Shown here: positions 49,579 to 58,914 of the stretch, piece by piece
Layout: each line of letters begins with the position of its first letter
How positions within the stretch are numbered: the stretch's first letter is position 1
DNA from: JAEXZL01 sp049943125
Lineage (GTDB): Bacteria; Bacillota; Clostridia; Clostridiales; Clostridiaceae
NCBI RefSeq assembly: GCF_049943125.1
Contig: NZ_CP188040.1
Coordinates: 3,596,001 to 3,660,000 of the forward strand
Direction of reading: 5' to 3'
DNA length: 64,000 nt
The notes under the pieces: model-generated
Seen by the model: only the letters and a program-made list of their open reading frames with translations
Databases searched by the model: none
Told to the model about the DNA's origin: nothing
Program-made: the position numbers and the translations under genes

Positions 49579-50313
49579 TTAATTAGCACTTTTTAAATAA
49601 TTCATCTGAAGTCTATTTCCTATTGCTGGGAGTAGTATTTCTTCAGCCTTGGTTATGTATACATTAATTCCTCTATTAATCAATGTTTTAGTATAGCTTT
49701 CAGTTCTATTTAAATAATTTTCTATAACCTCAGCATCTCCAATAGCTTTTACTATAAAAGGAGCCGGAAGTTTCACTCCATTAACACTGATAAAAGCCCA
49801 GCTGCAATATATTTCCGAGGTTGGAAGTATCCGTTGATCATTTATGGATATGGCTTCAGCTCCTGATAATTTCAGCTCATTTATAATGTTCATGATATCG
49901 TAATTATGGACGGTACGTAAATTTTGAAGATAGGGATCATCTATACCCAAAGTATGGTCAACGCTACCATCAGAAATTACCATTGTCACTCCTGGTCCCT
50001 TCACATCAATCTTTCCTAAGAGCATATTGTTTATCAGACTTTCTTCTTCCATATCCTGCAAAACCTGTGAAGTGCTCTCGGAAGAATATCTGTAATTATC
50101 TATTTTATCTAGGCTCACATAATACTGCTCTCGTAAGGAAGCAATCTCTTTGTATAATGATGTCCTATTATTTTGAGCTTCTTGATATTCCTTAGCCGAT
50201 AAAAATTTACCCCTAATTATATCATCTTCCTTGAAGCTTATATTTACTACTAACAGGATCCCTATGAGCACACTGGAAATAAATATGTACAAGGAGCCCT
50301 TTGTAATTTTCAT
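49579..50313 (-). CDS. DUF881 family protein
   Basis: A 244-residue protein with one N-terminal membrane segment (LYIFISSVLIGILLVVNISF), a coiled-coil stretch (KEYQEAQNNRTSLYKEIASLREQYY), and a DUF881 domain with VKGPGVTMVISDG, IMNIINELKLSGAEAISINDQRI and FIVKAIGDAEVIENYLNR. The family flanks division genes in Firmicutes and Actinobacteria; its role is unclear. Its ATG overlaps the sbp stop (ATGA). Confidence 0.9.
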   Translation of the reverse strand: MKITKGSLYIFISSVLIGILLVVNISFKEDDIIRGKFLSAKEYQEAQNNRTSLYKEIASLREQYYVSLDKIDNYRYSSESTSQVLQDMEEESLINNMLLGKIDVKGPGVTMVISDGSVDHTLGIDDPYLQNLRTVHNYDIMNIINELKLSGAEAISINDQRILPTSEIYCSWAFISVNGVKLPAPFIVKAIGDAEVIENYLNRTESYTKTLINRGINVYITKAEEILLPAIGNRLQMNYLKSAN

Positions 50314-50663
50314 TTATTCACCTCATTACGTCTTCTAAGCTTTTCAATTATTAACCTACGCACTATGGCAAAATTATCAAAAATCCTCCCACCAAATACT
50401 ATTACTGCTGCGATGTATATAGGAATCCCTAATTTATCACCTAAAAAAGCAAGGGCTGCTGCTAAGGCTGCGTTTCCAAAAAAACCAGATATAAATATAT
50501 CTGCTTGAAAATTTTTTGATAGGGATGCCCTAAGGGCACCAAAAACAGAATCTACACAAGCTAAAATAGCTACAGATAAATATGGAGAAAAGGCTTCTGG
50601 TATATTAATTCTTGCCACTAAACCTATTATTATTCCTATCAACAATCCAAAAAATGCAATCAT
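50310..50663 (-). CDS. sbp: small basic protein, DUF1290 family (Sbp)
   Basis: A 117-residue membrane protein with about three helices: FFGLLIGIIIGLVARI, ISGFFGNAALAAALAFLG and PIYIAAVIVFGGRIFDNFAIVRR. The ACVDSVFGALRASLSKNF stretch is a DUF1290 signature. In Bacillus sbp lies between the DUF881 genes and ftsA. Here it sits between two DUF881 genes, one upstream and one downstream, with overlap. Confidence 0.93.
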   Translation of the reverse strand: MIAFFGLLIGIIIGLVARINIPEAFSPYLSVAILACVDSVFGALRASLSKNFQADIFISGFFGNAALAAALAFLGDKLGIPIYIAAVIVFGGRIFDNFAIVRRLIIEKLRRRNEVNK

Positions 50664-50676
50664 TATATCACCTCAT

Positions 50677-51387
50677 CTAACTCGCCGGAGTCAAAAATTT
50701 ATAGCTAGGAGTTTTCGTATTCTTGTAGATAACTATTTCATCTACCTTTTCATATTTTTTATCATAGTACACCAGAGCATTAAAATCCAAAGCTCCTGTA
50801 AAGGTTAAGGCACTATATAAATTCGTTTTATTACCTATTGCTTTTATAGTTATCCTATCCTTAGGTGAAATTTTTTCATCATTGATTAAAATATAACTGT
50901 TATTAGATGAGCTTTTTATTCCCGTCTGAAGGGATACTCTTTTATCATTTACAGATATTGCCTCTGCACCTGCAAAATTCAGTTCATTTATTACGTACAC
51001 AAGCTCTATATCCGTTAAGTAGGTTGTATCTGTATTAAATACCGATGACTGTGGTGTTAAGTGTAATACTATGCCCTCTCCAACTACATCTTCGCTACCT
51101 ACTATAAGCCTTGTGTTATCTAATTCATTTTTTATAGCTTTTGTTGCAGCATCCACACTGGCTGCTGCCTCCTCATATCCTTTTAATTTTTCCGACAAAG
51201 AATTATTTTCTGATTGTAGCTCTTCTCTCTGATCCTTGAGATTTTCAATTTCAGCAACGATATCAGTCCTATCAAAATTTTCTAAATCTATATCTTGTTT
51301 ATTTAGTATCCTAAACTGATAGGATAGCAAGAATCCTAAAATAGCACAAACTACTGCAAGAGAAATTTGTGATTTAACATTTTTCAT
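50677..51387 (-). CDS. DUF881 family protein
   Basis: A 236-residue paralogue of the DUF881 protein at 49579. It has one N-terminal helix (LAVVCAILGFLLSYQFR), coiled coil (IENLKDQREELQSENNSLSEKLKGYEE), then VVGEGIVLHLTPQSS, TDIELVYVINELNFAGAEAISVNDKRV and DRITIKAIGNKTNLYSAL. Order ftsQ-DUF881-sbp-DUF881 is standard. Function is unknown. Confidence 0.9.
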   Translation of the reverse strand: MKNVKSQISLAVVCAILGFLLSYQFRILNKQDIDLENFDRTDIVAEIENLKDQREELQSENNSLSEKLKGYEEAAASVDAATKAIKNELDNTRLIVGSEDVVGEGIVLHLTPQSSVFNTDTTYLTDIELVYVINELNFAGAEAISVNDKRVSLQTGIKSSSNNSYILINDEKISPKDRITIKAIGNKTNLYSALTFTGALDFNALVYYDKKYEKVDEIVIYKNTKTPSYKFLTPAS

Positions 51388-51408
51388 AAATCTTCCCCTT
51401 TCTGTCCA

Positions 51409-52176
51409 TCAATTAAAAAGCTTCACAGGATTACCATCAAAGCTAACATCAATATAACCTTCTAAGTTTACATAGTCAGCCTCTTCTTTTAATATATTTA
51501 TTACTTTATTAAGCTTATCTTCTAAATTTTCTTCATCCCCGAGCCTAATAATCAGCTTATTTATCTCTAGTTGTATATTCAAGGTATCGGTAAAATCTAT
51601 TCTATTGATAGAAATAGGTTCAGAAAGACTATCCATTAACCTAGTATAATTTTCAACAAAATATTTTATCCTCACACTGTCGGTGGCTTTATCACCTAAA
51701 TCCAACCCAGTTGTATCAAGACCTGCTAACTCTGGTAACCCTAAAGGATTATCAGCTCTAATCTCCAATATAAATAATTCTCTATCGAGAATATATATGC
51801 TTTCATTATTATTTATAACATATCTTGGGGTTCTTTCATCAATATCAATCACTATAGTATTCGGTAGCTTCCGTTTAAGCTTTACATTGCTTAGATAGCT
51901 ATTAGTTAAAATACTGTCTTTAATATTTCTAACGTTCATATATAGGATATTTGTATTTGCTGTAATTCCAGAAAGCTCTACAATTTTATTAGCCTCTACA
52001 TATTTATTCCCCTCTACTATAACCTTATTGGCATAAAAATAATCGGTTTTCAAGGAAAAAAGAACAAAGATACCTGTAAGAAAAATAAATAACCAAAGTA
52101 TTCTTTTTCTATTTCTCTTTTTCTTTCTTTTTCTAATTAATTCATTATTGCTGCTACTATTTTTAGTCCTACTCAT
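51409..52176 (-). CDS. ftsQ: cell division protein FtsQ/DivIB
   Basis: A 255-residue bitopic protein: a basic cytoplasmic N-terminus (RKRKKKRNRKRILW), one helix (FIFLTGIFVLFSL), a POTRA domain (YFYANKVIVEGNKYVEANKIVELSGI) and a beta domain with RKLPNTIVIDIDERTPRYVI. It links the FtsL/DivIC pair and the septal synthase. GGGGAAATGAG precedes the ATG. It has its own promoter region, since a terminator stands after spoVE. Confidence 0.9.
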   Translation of the reverse strand: MSRTKNSSSNNELIRKRKKKRNRKRILWLFIFLTGIFVLFSLKTDYFYANKVIVEGNKYVEANKIVELSGITANTNILYMNVRNIKDSILTNSYLSNVKLKRKLPNTIVIDIDERTPRYVINNNESIYILDRELFILEIRADNPLGLPELAGLDTTGLDLGDKATDSVRIKYFVENYTRLMDSLSEPISINRIDFTDTLNIQLEINKLIIRLGDEENLEDKLNKVINILKEEADYVNLEGYIDVSFDGNPVKLFN

Positions 52177-52378
52177 TTCCCCACCACTTTATCAAATATA
52201 ATTAAAGATTAATTTTTTTATAAATAGACAATTTACATTTTTATAACGACCTCTTTCACATTAATAGCTTATCACTATAATAACATATACTTTTAATTAT
52301 ATCATTCTTTACCCTCGTTATTTATTTTTTCATAAGAAAAATTCATAACGAAGTCCTTTCATAAATACTAGAAAAGAA

Positions 52379-52409
52379 CAAAAAAAACAGCTATATTTAC
52401 ATATAGCTG
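52379..52409 (-). terminator. terminator after spoVE
   Basis: CAGCTATAT (52388-52396) pairs with ATATAGCTG (52401-52409). On the minus strand it is followed by a run of eight T. It separates the spoVE cluster from ftsQ. Confidence 0.85.
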
Positions 52410-52428
52410 ATATTACAATTCTTTGGTA

Positions 52429-53538
52429 CTATAGCAAAGCAGTTTTATCGTTCTGCTTAGATATATTAAGGAGTATCCCCATGGCAAGCATGTTGAGAAG
52501 AAGAGATGATCCACCATAGCTTATAAATGGCAGTGGAACACCAGTTACAGGCATAGATCCAGTAACAACAGCAATATTAATTGCTGCCTGAATAATAATT
52601 ATTGATGTTATCCCTACTGCTAAGAGTGAAGAATAAGCATCCTTTGCTTTATACGCAATGGTCACTCCTCTCCAAGCAAAAATTATAAATAAGAGAATAA
52701 TAAATAAACATCCTATGAGCCCTAATTCTTCCCCTATAATAGAGAAAATGAAATCTGTATGAGGCTCTGGCATATAGAAGGCCTTTTGTCTTGAGTTACC
52801 TAGACCAAGTCCTAATATCCCTCCTGAGCCTAAGGCGTACCACGACTGAATTACCTGATATCCTGACCCCGCTGCATCCTTGAAGGGATCCAAAAAGCTT
52901 AAAACTCTTTCTCTTCTATAAGGAGTTGATAATGCAAAGTAAACCCCTGCAGCTCCAACTGCCGGCAACAAGGTAAACATTTGTGAATTTTTAGCCCCAC
53001 CAACAAAAAGCATAACTATAGTAGTCATCATTATTACCGCTGCAATACTGAGATTCTTTTGCACAAGAATAATTCCAGCATACATACCTGCTACAAACAA
53101 GGCTGGGAATATCCCATATACTAAGCTTTTTATTCTCTCACCTTTATTAGTAATGCTATTTGCTAAGTACAAAACCACAACATATTTCACTAATTCCGAG
53201 GGCTGAAAGCTAATAAACCCTAATTGAATCCATCTGTAAGCACCATTTATAGGATCCCATAGGAATGGCATAAAAAGTAAGGGTATACTTACAATCATCA
53301 ATAAACCAGTTAATCTTCTTATTTTACTATGGTCTATAAGCGTTGTAAATATCATGGCAACTATACCTAATATTGACCATATTAGCTGCCTTTTCAGATA
53401 GAACATAGAATCTTTTTCTTTATATAAGGCAGAATAAGAGCTGGCTGAATATATCATCACTACCCCTATTGCTAATAATATCAAAATAGTTGCAAAAAGT
53501 ATTATATCAACCTGTCCACCCTTTCTAATTTTCTTCAT
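52429..53538 (-). CDS. spoVE: SEDS family peptidoglycan glycosyltransferase SpoVE/FtsW
   Basis: A 369-residue polytopic SEDS protein with about ten helices. Signatures are VMIYSASSYSALY, WIQLGFISFQPSELVKYVVVL and PEPHTDFIFSIIGEELGLIG, GMPVTGVPLPFISYGGSS-type end (SMPVTGVPLPFISYGGSSLL). It polymerises lipid II with SpoVD, whose gene is 4.5 kb upstream in the same cluster; in clostridia this copy may serve division and cortex. AGGATTATAA precedes the ATG. A terminator follows. Confidence 0.9.
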   Translation of the reverse strand: MKKIRKGGQVDIILFATILILLAIGVVMIYSASSYSALYKEKDSMFYLKRQLIWSILGIVAMIFTTLIDHSKIRRLTGLLMIVSIPLLFMPFLWDPINGAYRWIQLGFISFQPSELVKYVVVLYLANSITNKGERIKSLVYGIFPALFVAGMYAGIILVQKNLSIAAVIMMTTIVMLFVGGAKNSQMFTLLPAVGAAGVYFALSTPYRRERVLSFLDPFKDAAGSGYQVIQSWYALGSGGILGLGLGNSRQKAFYMPEPHTDFIFSIIGEELGLIGCLFIILLFIIFAWRGVTIAYKAKDAYSSLLAVGITSIIIIQAAINIAVVTGSMPVTGVPLPFISYGGSSLLLNMLAMGILLNISKQNDKTALL

Positions 53539-53557
53539 TTATAATCCTCCCATTTTA

Positions 53558-54529
53558 TTAAAGAGCAAGAAAACCTATAAGGCACAGCACTACTGTTATT
53601 ATAGAAAACATAGATACTATTTTTGTTTCACTATAACCTAATTGCTCAAAATGATGATGTATTGGTGCCATTTTAAATATTCTTTTACCTGTGAGCTTGA
53701 AGGATGCTACCTGTAATATTACCGATAGAGTTTCTGTTACGTAAATCCCCCCTACAATAATTACAAGAAGCTCAAGCTTTAAGAGCATTGCAACAGCACC
53801 TACAGCTCCTCCTAATGCTAGGGAACCAGTATCACCCATAAAAACCCTTGCTGGAAAAGCATTAAATCTTAAAAAACCTAACAATGAACCTGCTACTATA
53901 ACACAAAAAACAGCTAAGGTATAATGCCCTAGATTAAAGCTAATTATAGCAAAGAAAGTCATAACTAATAATGTAACCGAGGAGTTTAGTCCATCAAGTC
54001 CATCTGTCAGGTTAACAGCATTTGTTGTAGCTGCAAAGTATAGAACAATAAATGGATAGAACAAAACTCCTAGATTCCAATATTTACTTGTAAAGGGGAT
54101 AATTATGCTAGTACCAATCTCTGTATAGCCATAATAAGCCAAGGATAAAGACACAATTAGTAATAGCAGCATCTTCTGCCATGCCCTCAGCCCAAGATTT
54201 TTCTTCCTTATTATCTTTAATATATCATCTAAAAAACCAACAACACCAAAAAAAATCATGGATAATAGTGCTATTACAGCTTCATCAGAAGGATTTCTTA
54301 TCATAATAAAAACTGAAATTATTGATGATGCTATAAAAATAAGCCCTCCCATGGTAGGAGTACCTGCTTTTTTTAAATGACTTTGAGGTCCATCCTCTCG
54401 GATATTTTGTCCAAATTTCAACTTATGAAGCATAGGAATAAATAACGGCGCTAAAAGAGACGCTATTAAAAAGCCTAATATTAAGCCAAGTAATATTTTG
54501 GGATTAAGTATTGATAAATAATTTTTCAT
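53558..54529 (-). CDS. mraY: phospho-N-acetylmuramoyl-pentapeptide transferase
   Basis: A 323-residue membrane enzyme that makes lipid I from UDP-MurNAc-pentapeptide. Motifs are GPQSHLKKAGTPTMGGLIFI, VGFLDDILKI, FAATTNAVNLTDGLDGLNSS, MGDTGSLALGG and MAPIHHHFEQLGYSETKIV. About ten helices are visible. It lies between murF and spoVE. Confidence 0.96.
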   Translation of the reverse strand: MKNYLSILNPKILLGLILGFLIASLLAPLFIPMLHKLKFGQNIREDGPQSHLKKAGTPTMGGLIFIASSIISVFIMIRNPSDEAVIALLSMIFFGVVGFLDDILKIIRKKNLGLRAWQKMLLLLIVSLSLAYYGYTEIGTSIIIPFTSKYWNLGVLFYPFIVLYFAATTNAVNLTDGLDGLNSSVTLLVMTFFAIISFNLGHYTLAVFCVIVAGSLLGFLRFNAFPARVFMGDTGSLALGGAVGAVAMLLKLELLVIIVGGIYVTETLSVILQVASFKLTGKRIFKMAPIHHHFEQLGYSETKIVSMFSIITVVLCLIGFLAL

Positions 54530-54566
54530 AAAAATCTACTCCAAAAGAGTAGTACACCTCCTTAGT

Positions 54567-55928
54567 TTAATAATTTAAGAAGCCTTTAGTGATTTCTTCA
54601 AAATGTTGGCTTCGGGAAGCCTTAATTAGTATTACATCTCCTGAGGCAGCAATTTCGTTAAGCTCGCTTATTAACTCATCAGCACTATCAAAAACCTTAA
54701 CCCGATTGCCATATCCCCTGCAGTATAGCTCACCAACATTTTTGAGAGTCAAAAGCATGTCAATATCTCTGCCCTTAGCATAAGCTCCGATTTCTATGTG
54801 GGCAGATTCTGTATAATCACCTAATTCAGCCATATAACCAAGGACAGCTATTTTTTTCTTTCCAGTTTTTTTAGACAGAACATCAATAGCAGCTTTCATA
54901 GAAGTAGGGCTAGCATTATAACAGTCATTAATTACTGTTATATCCCCTTTCTTAAATATCTCTAGCCTCATTGCTGTAGCTTCAAGATTTTCAATACCCT
55001 TTTCAATTTCCTCCAGAGTAGCTCCTAATGTTACTCCCACTCCTATAGCTAATAAACAATTATATATACTATGAACTCCAAGAAGCGGCAAGAATAATTC
55101 TTTATTTTGATTATTAACCTTAAAGGTAAACCTCATTCCATTTTCTAAAGAAACAATATCTCCTGCAATGATATGATTCTTTTCTTCTATGCCTGTTTTA
55201 AGCACTTTGTAATTCTTATTCTCAACCTTTCTCAAATATTCATCGTCACCATTAATTATAAGTACATTGCTATTTTGAAAAAAGTCAGCAATCTCCATCT
55301 TAGCCTTAAAAATATTTTCTTGTGTTTTTAAATTCTCAATATGAGTAATCCCGATATTTGTTATCACTCCGACGTCAGGTCTGGCAATATCTGCTAGTCT
55401 ATGTATCTCTTGAGCATGATTCATCCCCATCTCTAGAACTGCAACCTCAACATCATCATGGATATTCAGTATTGACAGTGGCATGCCAATATCATTATTG
55501 TAATTTCCTTTGGTTTTATATACCTTATATCTATCACTTAAAGCAGCTGCTATGAGATCTTTAGTGGAGGTTTTTCCTGTAGACCCAGTTACTCCCACAA
55601 CCTTAATTTCAAGCTTCTTTCTATAGTACTTTGCAAGATCCAATAAAGCTTTTTTTGTATCTTTAACTATAATAATTATTTCCTGTAAGCTTTCACCTTC
55701 AATATAAGGCTTCTCATCTAATATTATAACCTTTGCTCCTTTATTAATCGCATCCTTCCAGAATAAGTTACCATTAAAGTTATCTCCTCTTAAGGCTATA
55801 AATATACTATTCTCTTTAATAGTCCTACTATCAATAGAAACATAATCTATCGATAGCTCTCTCATTTCCCCATTATAGAGATATCCTTCAGTAACCTGTA
55901 ATAATTCTTCTAATGTTAAATTAATCAT
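54567..55928 (-). CDS. murF: UDP-N-acetylmuramoyl-tripeptide--D-alanyl-D-alanine ligase
   Basis: A 453-residue Mur ligase adding D-Ala-D-Ala to the UDP-MurNAc tripeptide. Motifs are DSRTIKENSIFIALRGDNFNG, the P-loop VVGVTGSTGKTSTKDLIA, KGNYNNDIGMPLSIL, VLEMGMNHAQEIHRLADIARP, LATAMRLEI-type NLEATAMRLEIFK and VINDCYNASPTSMKAAID. It lies after spoVD, with a terminator between, and before mraY. Confidence 0.96.
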   Translation of the reverse strand: MINLTLEELLQVTEGYLYNGEMRELSIDYVSIDSRTIKENSIFIALRGDNFNGNLFWKDAINKGAKVIILDEKPYIEGESLQEIIIIVKDTKKALLDLAKYYRKKLEIKVVGVTGSTGKTSTKDLIAAALSDRYKVYKTKGNYNNDIGMPLSILNIHDDVEVAVLEMGMNHAQEIHRLADIARPDVGVITNIGITHIENLKTQENIFKAKMEIADFFQNSNVLIINGDDEYLRKVENKNYKVLKTGIEEKNHIIAGDIVSLENGMRFTFKVNNQNKELFLPLLGVHSIYNCLLAIGVGVTLGATLEEIEKGIENLEATAMRLEIFKKGDITVINDCYNASPTSMKAAIDVLSKKTGKKKIAVLGYMAELGDYTESAHIEIGAYAKGRDIDMLLTLKNVGELYCRGYGNRVKVFDSADELISELNEIAASGDVILIKASRSQHFEEITKGFLNY

Positions 55929-56020
55929 AATTCCACCACTTTCTCCTCATCTTTCATCATAAAAGCATAAAAGTTTATTAAGCTGCTTATTAAAACTATT
56001 TAATATACACACTGTCATAG

Positions 56021-56062
56021 TTTTAGCATGCAGTTACACAAAAAATAAACTGCATGCTAAAA
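56021..56062 (-). terminator. terminator after spoVD
   Basis: A perfect 15-bp stem, TTTTAGCATGCAGTT (56021-56035) with AACTGCATGCTAAAA (56048-56062). It sits 3 bp past the spoVD stop and precedes murF. Confidence 0.8.
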
Positions 56063-56064
56063 CC

Positions 56065-58272
56065 TTAGTCACCAATTTCATCGTTTAAAATAAATTTAAT
56101 GACAGCTCCTTCTTGAACGAAAGCTTCTGGTTCAACACTTTGTACTGTTATCCAGCCTTCACCTTGAAAGTCAGCAGTTAAATTTAGCTTTTTAAGAACA
56201 GCTATTGCAGTTTCTTTGCTATATCCCGTAAAATCAGGCAATACTATATCTTTATTATAATTGGTATCATTACCGAGGTAAAGGTTAACCCTATCTCCTT
56301 CTTTTATAGTATATCCGGGCTTAGGGCTCACATCAACAATAAAGCTTCCCTCTCCTTCAATATTATATACTAATCCTTCTTTCTTTAATATATCTATTGC
56401 CTCACCAGTTGACATACCTCTCACATCGGGTATTATTACATCCTTTAACAAGCTACGAGTAGTTTCCTCTAGGCTGGTATCACCTTTAATCCCAAGATAA
56501 TTAAATATATTATAAAAAACTTGTTTCGCAGCAGGCGCTGCTACCAAGCCTGCATAATACATTCCCGGATTAGGTTCATCTATAGTAACCATAAGTGTTA
56601 TCTGCGGGTTATCAGCCGGTGCCATTCCTACAAAAGAAGAGATATACTTTCCACTGCCATAAACCCCATTGATAACCTTCTGTGCGGTACCTGTTTTTCC
56701 TGCTATATGATATCCATCTATAAAAGTATTCTTTGCTGATCCTTCTACTACAACTCTTTCTAAAAACTTTCTTAATATAGCTGTTTGCTCCTCACTTACA
56801 GTTCTTATCTCCTTGCCTTTAGAGAATTTACTATCTATGATTGTCTCTCCTTTTTCATCTATATGCGAAACTTCCTTAAGAATATGTGGAGTTATCCACG
56901 TTCCTCCATTAGCAACAGCATTGAAGGCAGCCATAAACTGCATAGTATTTACTGTATTAGTTTGTCCAAAGGCTATGGTAGCCAAGTCAGTATCATTTAT
57001 ACTCTTCAGCGGCTTAATTATACCAGATGCCTCACCAGGAAGATCAATTCCAGATTTATTACCAAAACCAAAAAGATCAATATATTTCTGAAGCTTTTCT
57101 TTGCCCAGCTTTTGACCTAGCTGTATAAACCCCATATTACAAGAGTTTTTTATAATATCAGAAAAATTTTGACTTCCATGACCTGAGGTTCTCCAGCATT
57201 TTATAGTTCTCCCACCCACTACTGTACTTCCTCCACAGGAAAAGCTCATACTTTCATTTACCACACCTTCCTCTAAAGCCGCAATTGCAGTAATAATTTT
57301 AAATATAGAACCTGGTTCAAAGGTATCACTCACCGCCCTATTTCTCCAAGTCTTCTGTAGTTCTTCAAAGGTTAGTGCTTTATCTCTAGGATTATTCAAG
57401 TCATAGTCAGGCTTATTAACTAAAGCTAGAACCTCGCCAGTTTTAGGATTCATTACAACTATAGTTACTGCCTTAGCTCCATTATCACTTAATGCCTGCT
57501 TTGCCGCCTGCTCCGCAAAGGCTTGAATATTCTCATCTATTGTTAGAACTACATCTTTACCAACCTCTGGTTTACTATATTCAGAAATAGTATAAGCCAG
57601 GTCCTTACTATTTCTATCTATCTCTACGAGCCTTACTCCTGGCTTTCCCTGCAAAACATCATTATAAACATATTCTACACCTGTAAGACCCTTACCATCA
57701 CTATTGGTAACCCCTAATACATGAGCTAAGAAATCATTATTAGGATAATACCTCATAGTATCAGAGGAAACTAGAACACCTGTAATATTTAGATCCTTTA
57801 GCTTATCAACTTTTTCTTTTTCTATACGTCTAGCCAGTATGGCAGACTGCATATCTTTTCCATTTGGAAGCTTACTTTCTAACTTTTTTAACACCTCAAA
57901 GCTATCCATCTCCAAAGCTTCCCCAATTTTTATTGCAATATACTCCATATCTATGGTGTTATTAGGATTATCATAATTGTAGGTATTTATATAGCTCTTA
58001 ATAGTATTTAAATCTAAGTCAACTCTATACACGTTTCCGCTGATAGCCAGCTCCTTGTAGTTAGTATCTAGTATCCTCCCTCTTTTAGCATCAATTTTCA
58101 CTCTGCTTGTCCATTGCTCTGTAGCCATAGCTTTATATTCAGGTCCTTTTACTACCATTATATACGCTACTCTTACTGATAATAATATAAAAATAAAGAA
58201 CATGAGTAATAGACATGCCAGTATCCTTCTTCTTGTTACTACCCTATCTACTAAATATTTTCTTTCATTCAC
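56065..58272 (-). CDS. spoVD: stage V sporulation protein D (class B penicillin-binding protein with two PASTA domains)
   Basis: A 735-residue transpeptidase. One N-terminal helix (ILACLLLMFFIFILLSVRVAY), a pedestal domain, the active site in EPGSIFKIITA, SCN in KNSCNMGF, KTG in IAGKTGTAQKV, and two C-terminal PASTA domains (VIPDVRGMSTGEAIDILKKE and VLPDFTGYSKETAIAVLKKL). SpoVD works with SpoVE on spore cortex; clostridia may also use it for division. A GTG at 58272 has GGAGG 6 nt upstream, preferred to another GTG at 58293. Confidence 0.92.
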   Translation of the reverse strand: MNERKYLVDRVVTRRRILACLLLMFFIFILLSVRVAYIMVVKGPEYKAMATEQWTSRVKIDAKRGRILDTNYKELAISGNVYRVDLDLNTIKSYINTYNYDNPNNTIDMEYIAIKIGEALEMDSFEVLKKLESKLPNGKDMQSAILARRIEKEKVDKLKDLNITGVLVSSDTMRYYPNNDFLAHVLGVTNSDGKGLTGVEYVYNDVLQGKPGVRLVEIDRNSKDLAYTISEYSKPEVGKDVVLTIDENIQAFAEQAAKQALSDNGAKAVTIVVMNPKTGEVLALVNKPDYDLNNPRDKALTFEELQKTWRNRAVSDTFEPGSIFKIITAIAALEEGVVNESMSFSCGGSTVVGGRTIKCWRTSGHGSQNFSDIIKNSCNMGFIQLGQKLGKEKLQKYIDLFGFGNKSGIDLPGEASGIIKPLKSINDTDLATIAFGQTNTVNTMQFMAAFNAVANGGTWITPHILKEVSHIDEKGETIIDSKFSKGKEIRTVSEEQTAILRKFLERVVVEGSAKNTFIDGYHIAGKTGTAQKVINGVYGSGKYISSFVGMAPADNPQITLMVTIDEPNPGMYYAGLVAAPAAKQVFYNIFNYLGIKGDTSLEETTRSLLKDVIIPDVRGMSTGEAIDILKKEGLVYNIEGEGSFIVDVSPKPGYTIKEGDRVNLYLGNDTNYNKDIVLPDFTGYSKETAIAVLKKLNLTADFQGEGWITVQSVEPEAFVQEGAVIKFILNDEIGD

Positions 58273-58393
58273 AAGACTCCTCCATTTTCTCACCCATTGA
58301 TTACCTTTAATAAATTATATAAAAATAAATACTATTGTATTCATTTTTATAGACATTAAAATTCACATAAGCTAGAGTTCCTTGTGATAATTA

Positions 58394-58416
58394 ATAAGGA
58401 TGCACTAAAAGAGTGC
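58394..58416 (-). terminator. terminator overlapping the end of ftsL
   Basis: TAAGGATGCACT (58394-58405) pairs with AGTGCATCCTTA (58411-58422). On the minus strand it is followed by ATTAATTAT. It includes the last codons and stop of ftsL; the T-tract is weak, so readthrough to spoVD is possible. Confidence 0.6.
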
Positions 58417-58908
58417 ATCCTTAATCTTAGCAAATATACTTTGCTTTTCATTTTTTCCGTTTTCCTCTGGAAAATTATTCTCAGAAAGATTATATCTAAC
58501 TACTTCTTTAGCGTCTTGGTTAACCATGCCTAATTGATTCTCAGCTACATTTTTTATATTATCTAAGCTAGCTACCTTTAATAACTTTAGATTCAATGCT
58601 TCATTATCACTTTTCAATTCATTTATTTGACCATTAAGGTCACTAACCTGGTCCTGCTTAGCATAAAGAGAAGAGTTTCCTCCTATTGTAATAATTCCAG
58701 TTATAAGAATAGCTACTGCTACCTGAATTATGCTCTTTTTCTGCTCTTTTGCAATTTCTAACTGTTTTATTCTTCTATTAATCTTTACTTTTTTTAATTC
58801 TTTCTGTTTCTTTTGCTCTTCCCTATGTAAAGGTCTCTCTGTAACAACTGCATTACTTCCTAGGGTCCTGTATTCCGAATATTTCTTTTCTCTCATCTCT
58901 ATACCCAT
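58405..58908 (-). CDS. ftsL: cell division protein FtsL/DivIC-like
   Basis: A 167-residue bitopic protein: basic N-terminus with EEQKKQKELKKVKINRRIKQ, one helix (IIQVAVAILITGIITIGG), and a leucine-zipper-like coiled coil (VSDLNGQINELKSDNEALNLKL) followed by NQLGMVNQDAKEVV. This fits FtsL of the FtsL-DivIC-DivIB complex and its place between rsmH and spoVD. Two start codons, 58908 and 58896, are both plausible. Confidence 0.8.
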   Translation of the reverse strand: MGIEMREKKYSEYRTLGSNAVVTERPLHREEQKKQKELKKVKINRRIKQLEIAKEQKKSIIQVAVAILITGIITIGGNSSLYAKQDQVSDLNGQINELKSDNEALNLKLLKVASLDNIKNVAENQLGMVNQDAKEVVRYNLSENNFPEENGKNEKQSIFAKIKDALF

Positions 58909-58914
58909 CCCTCT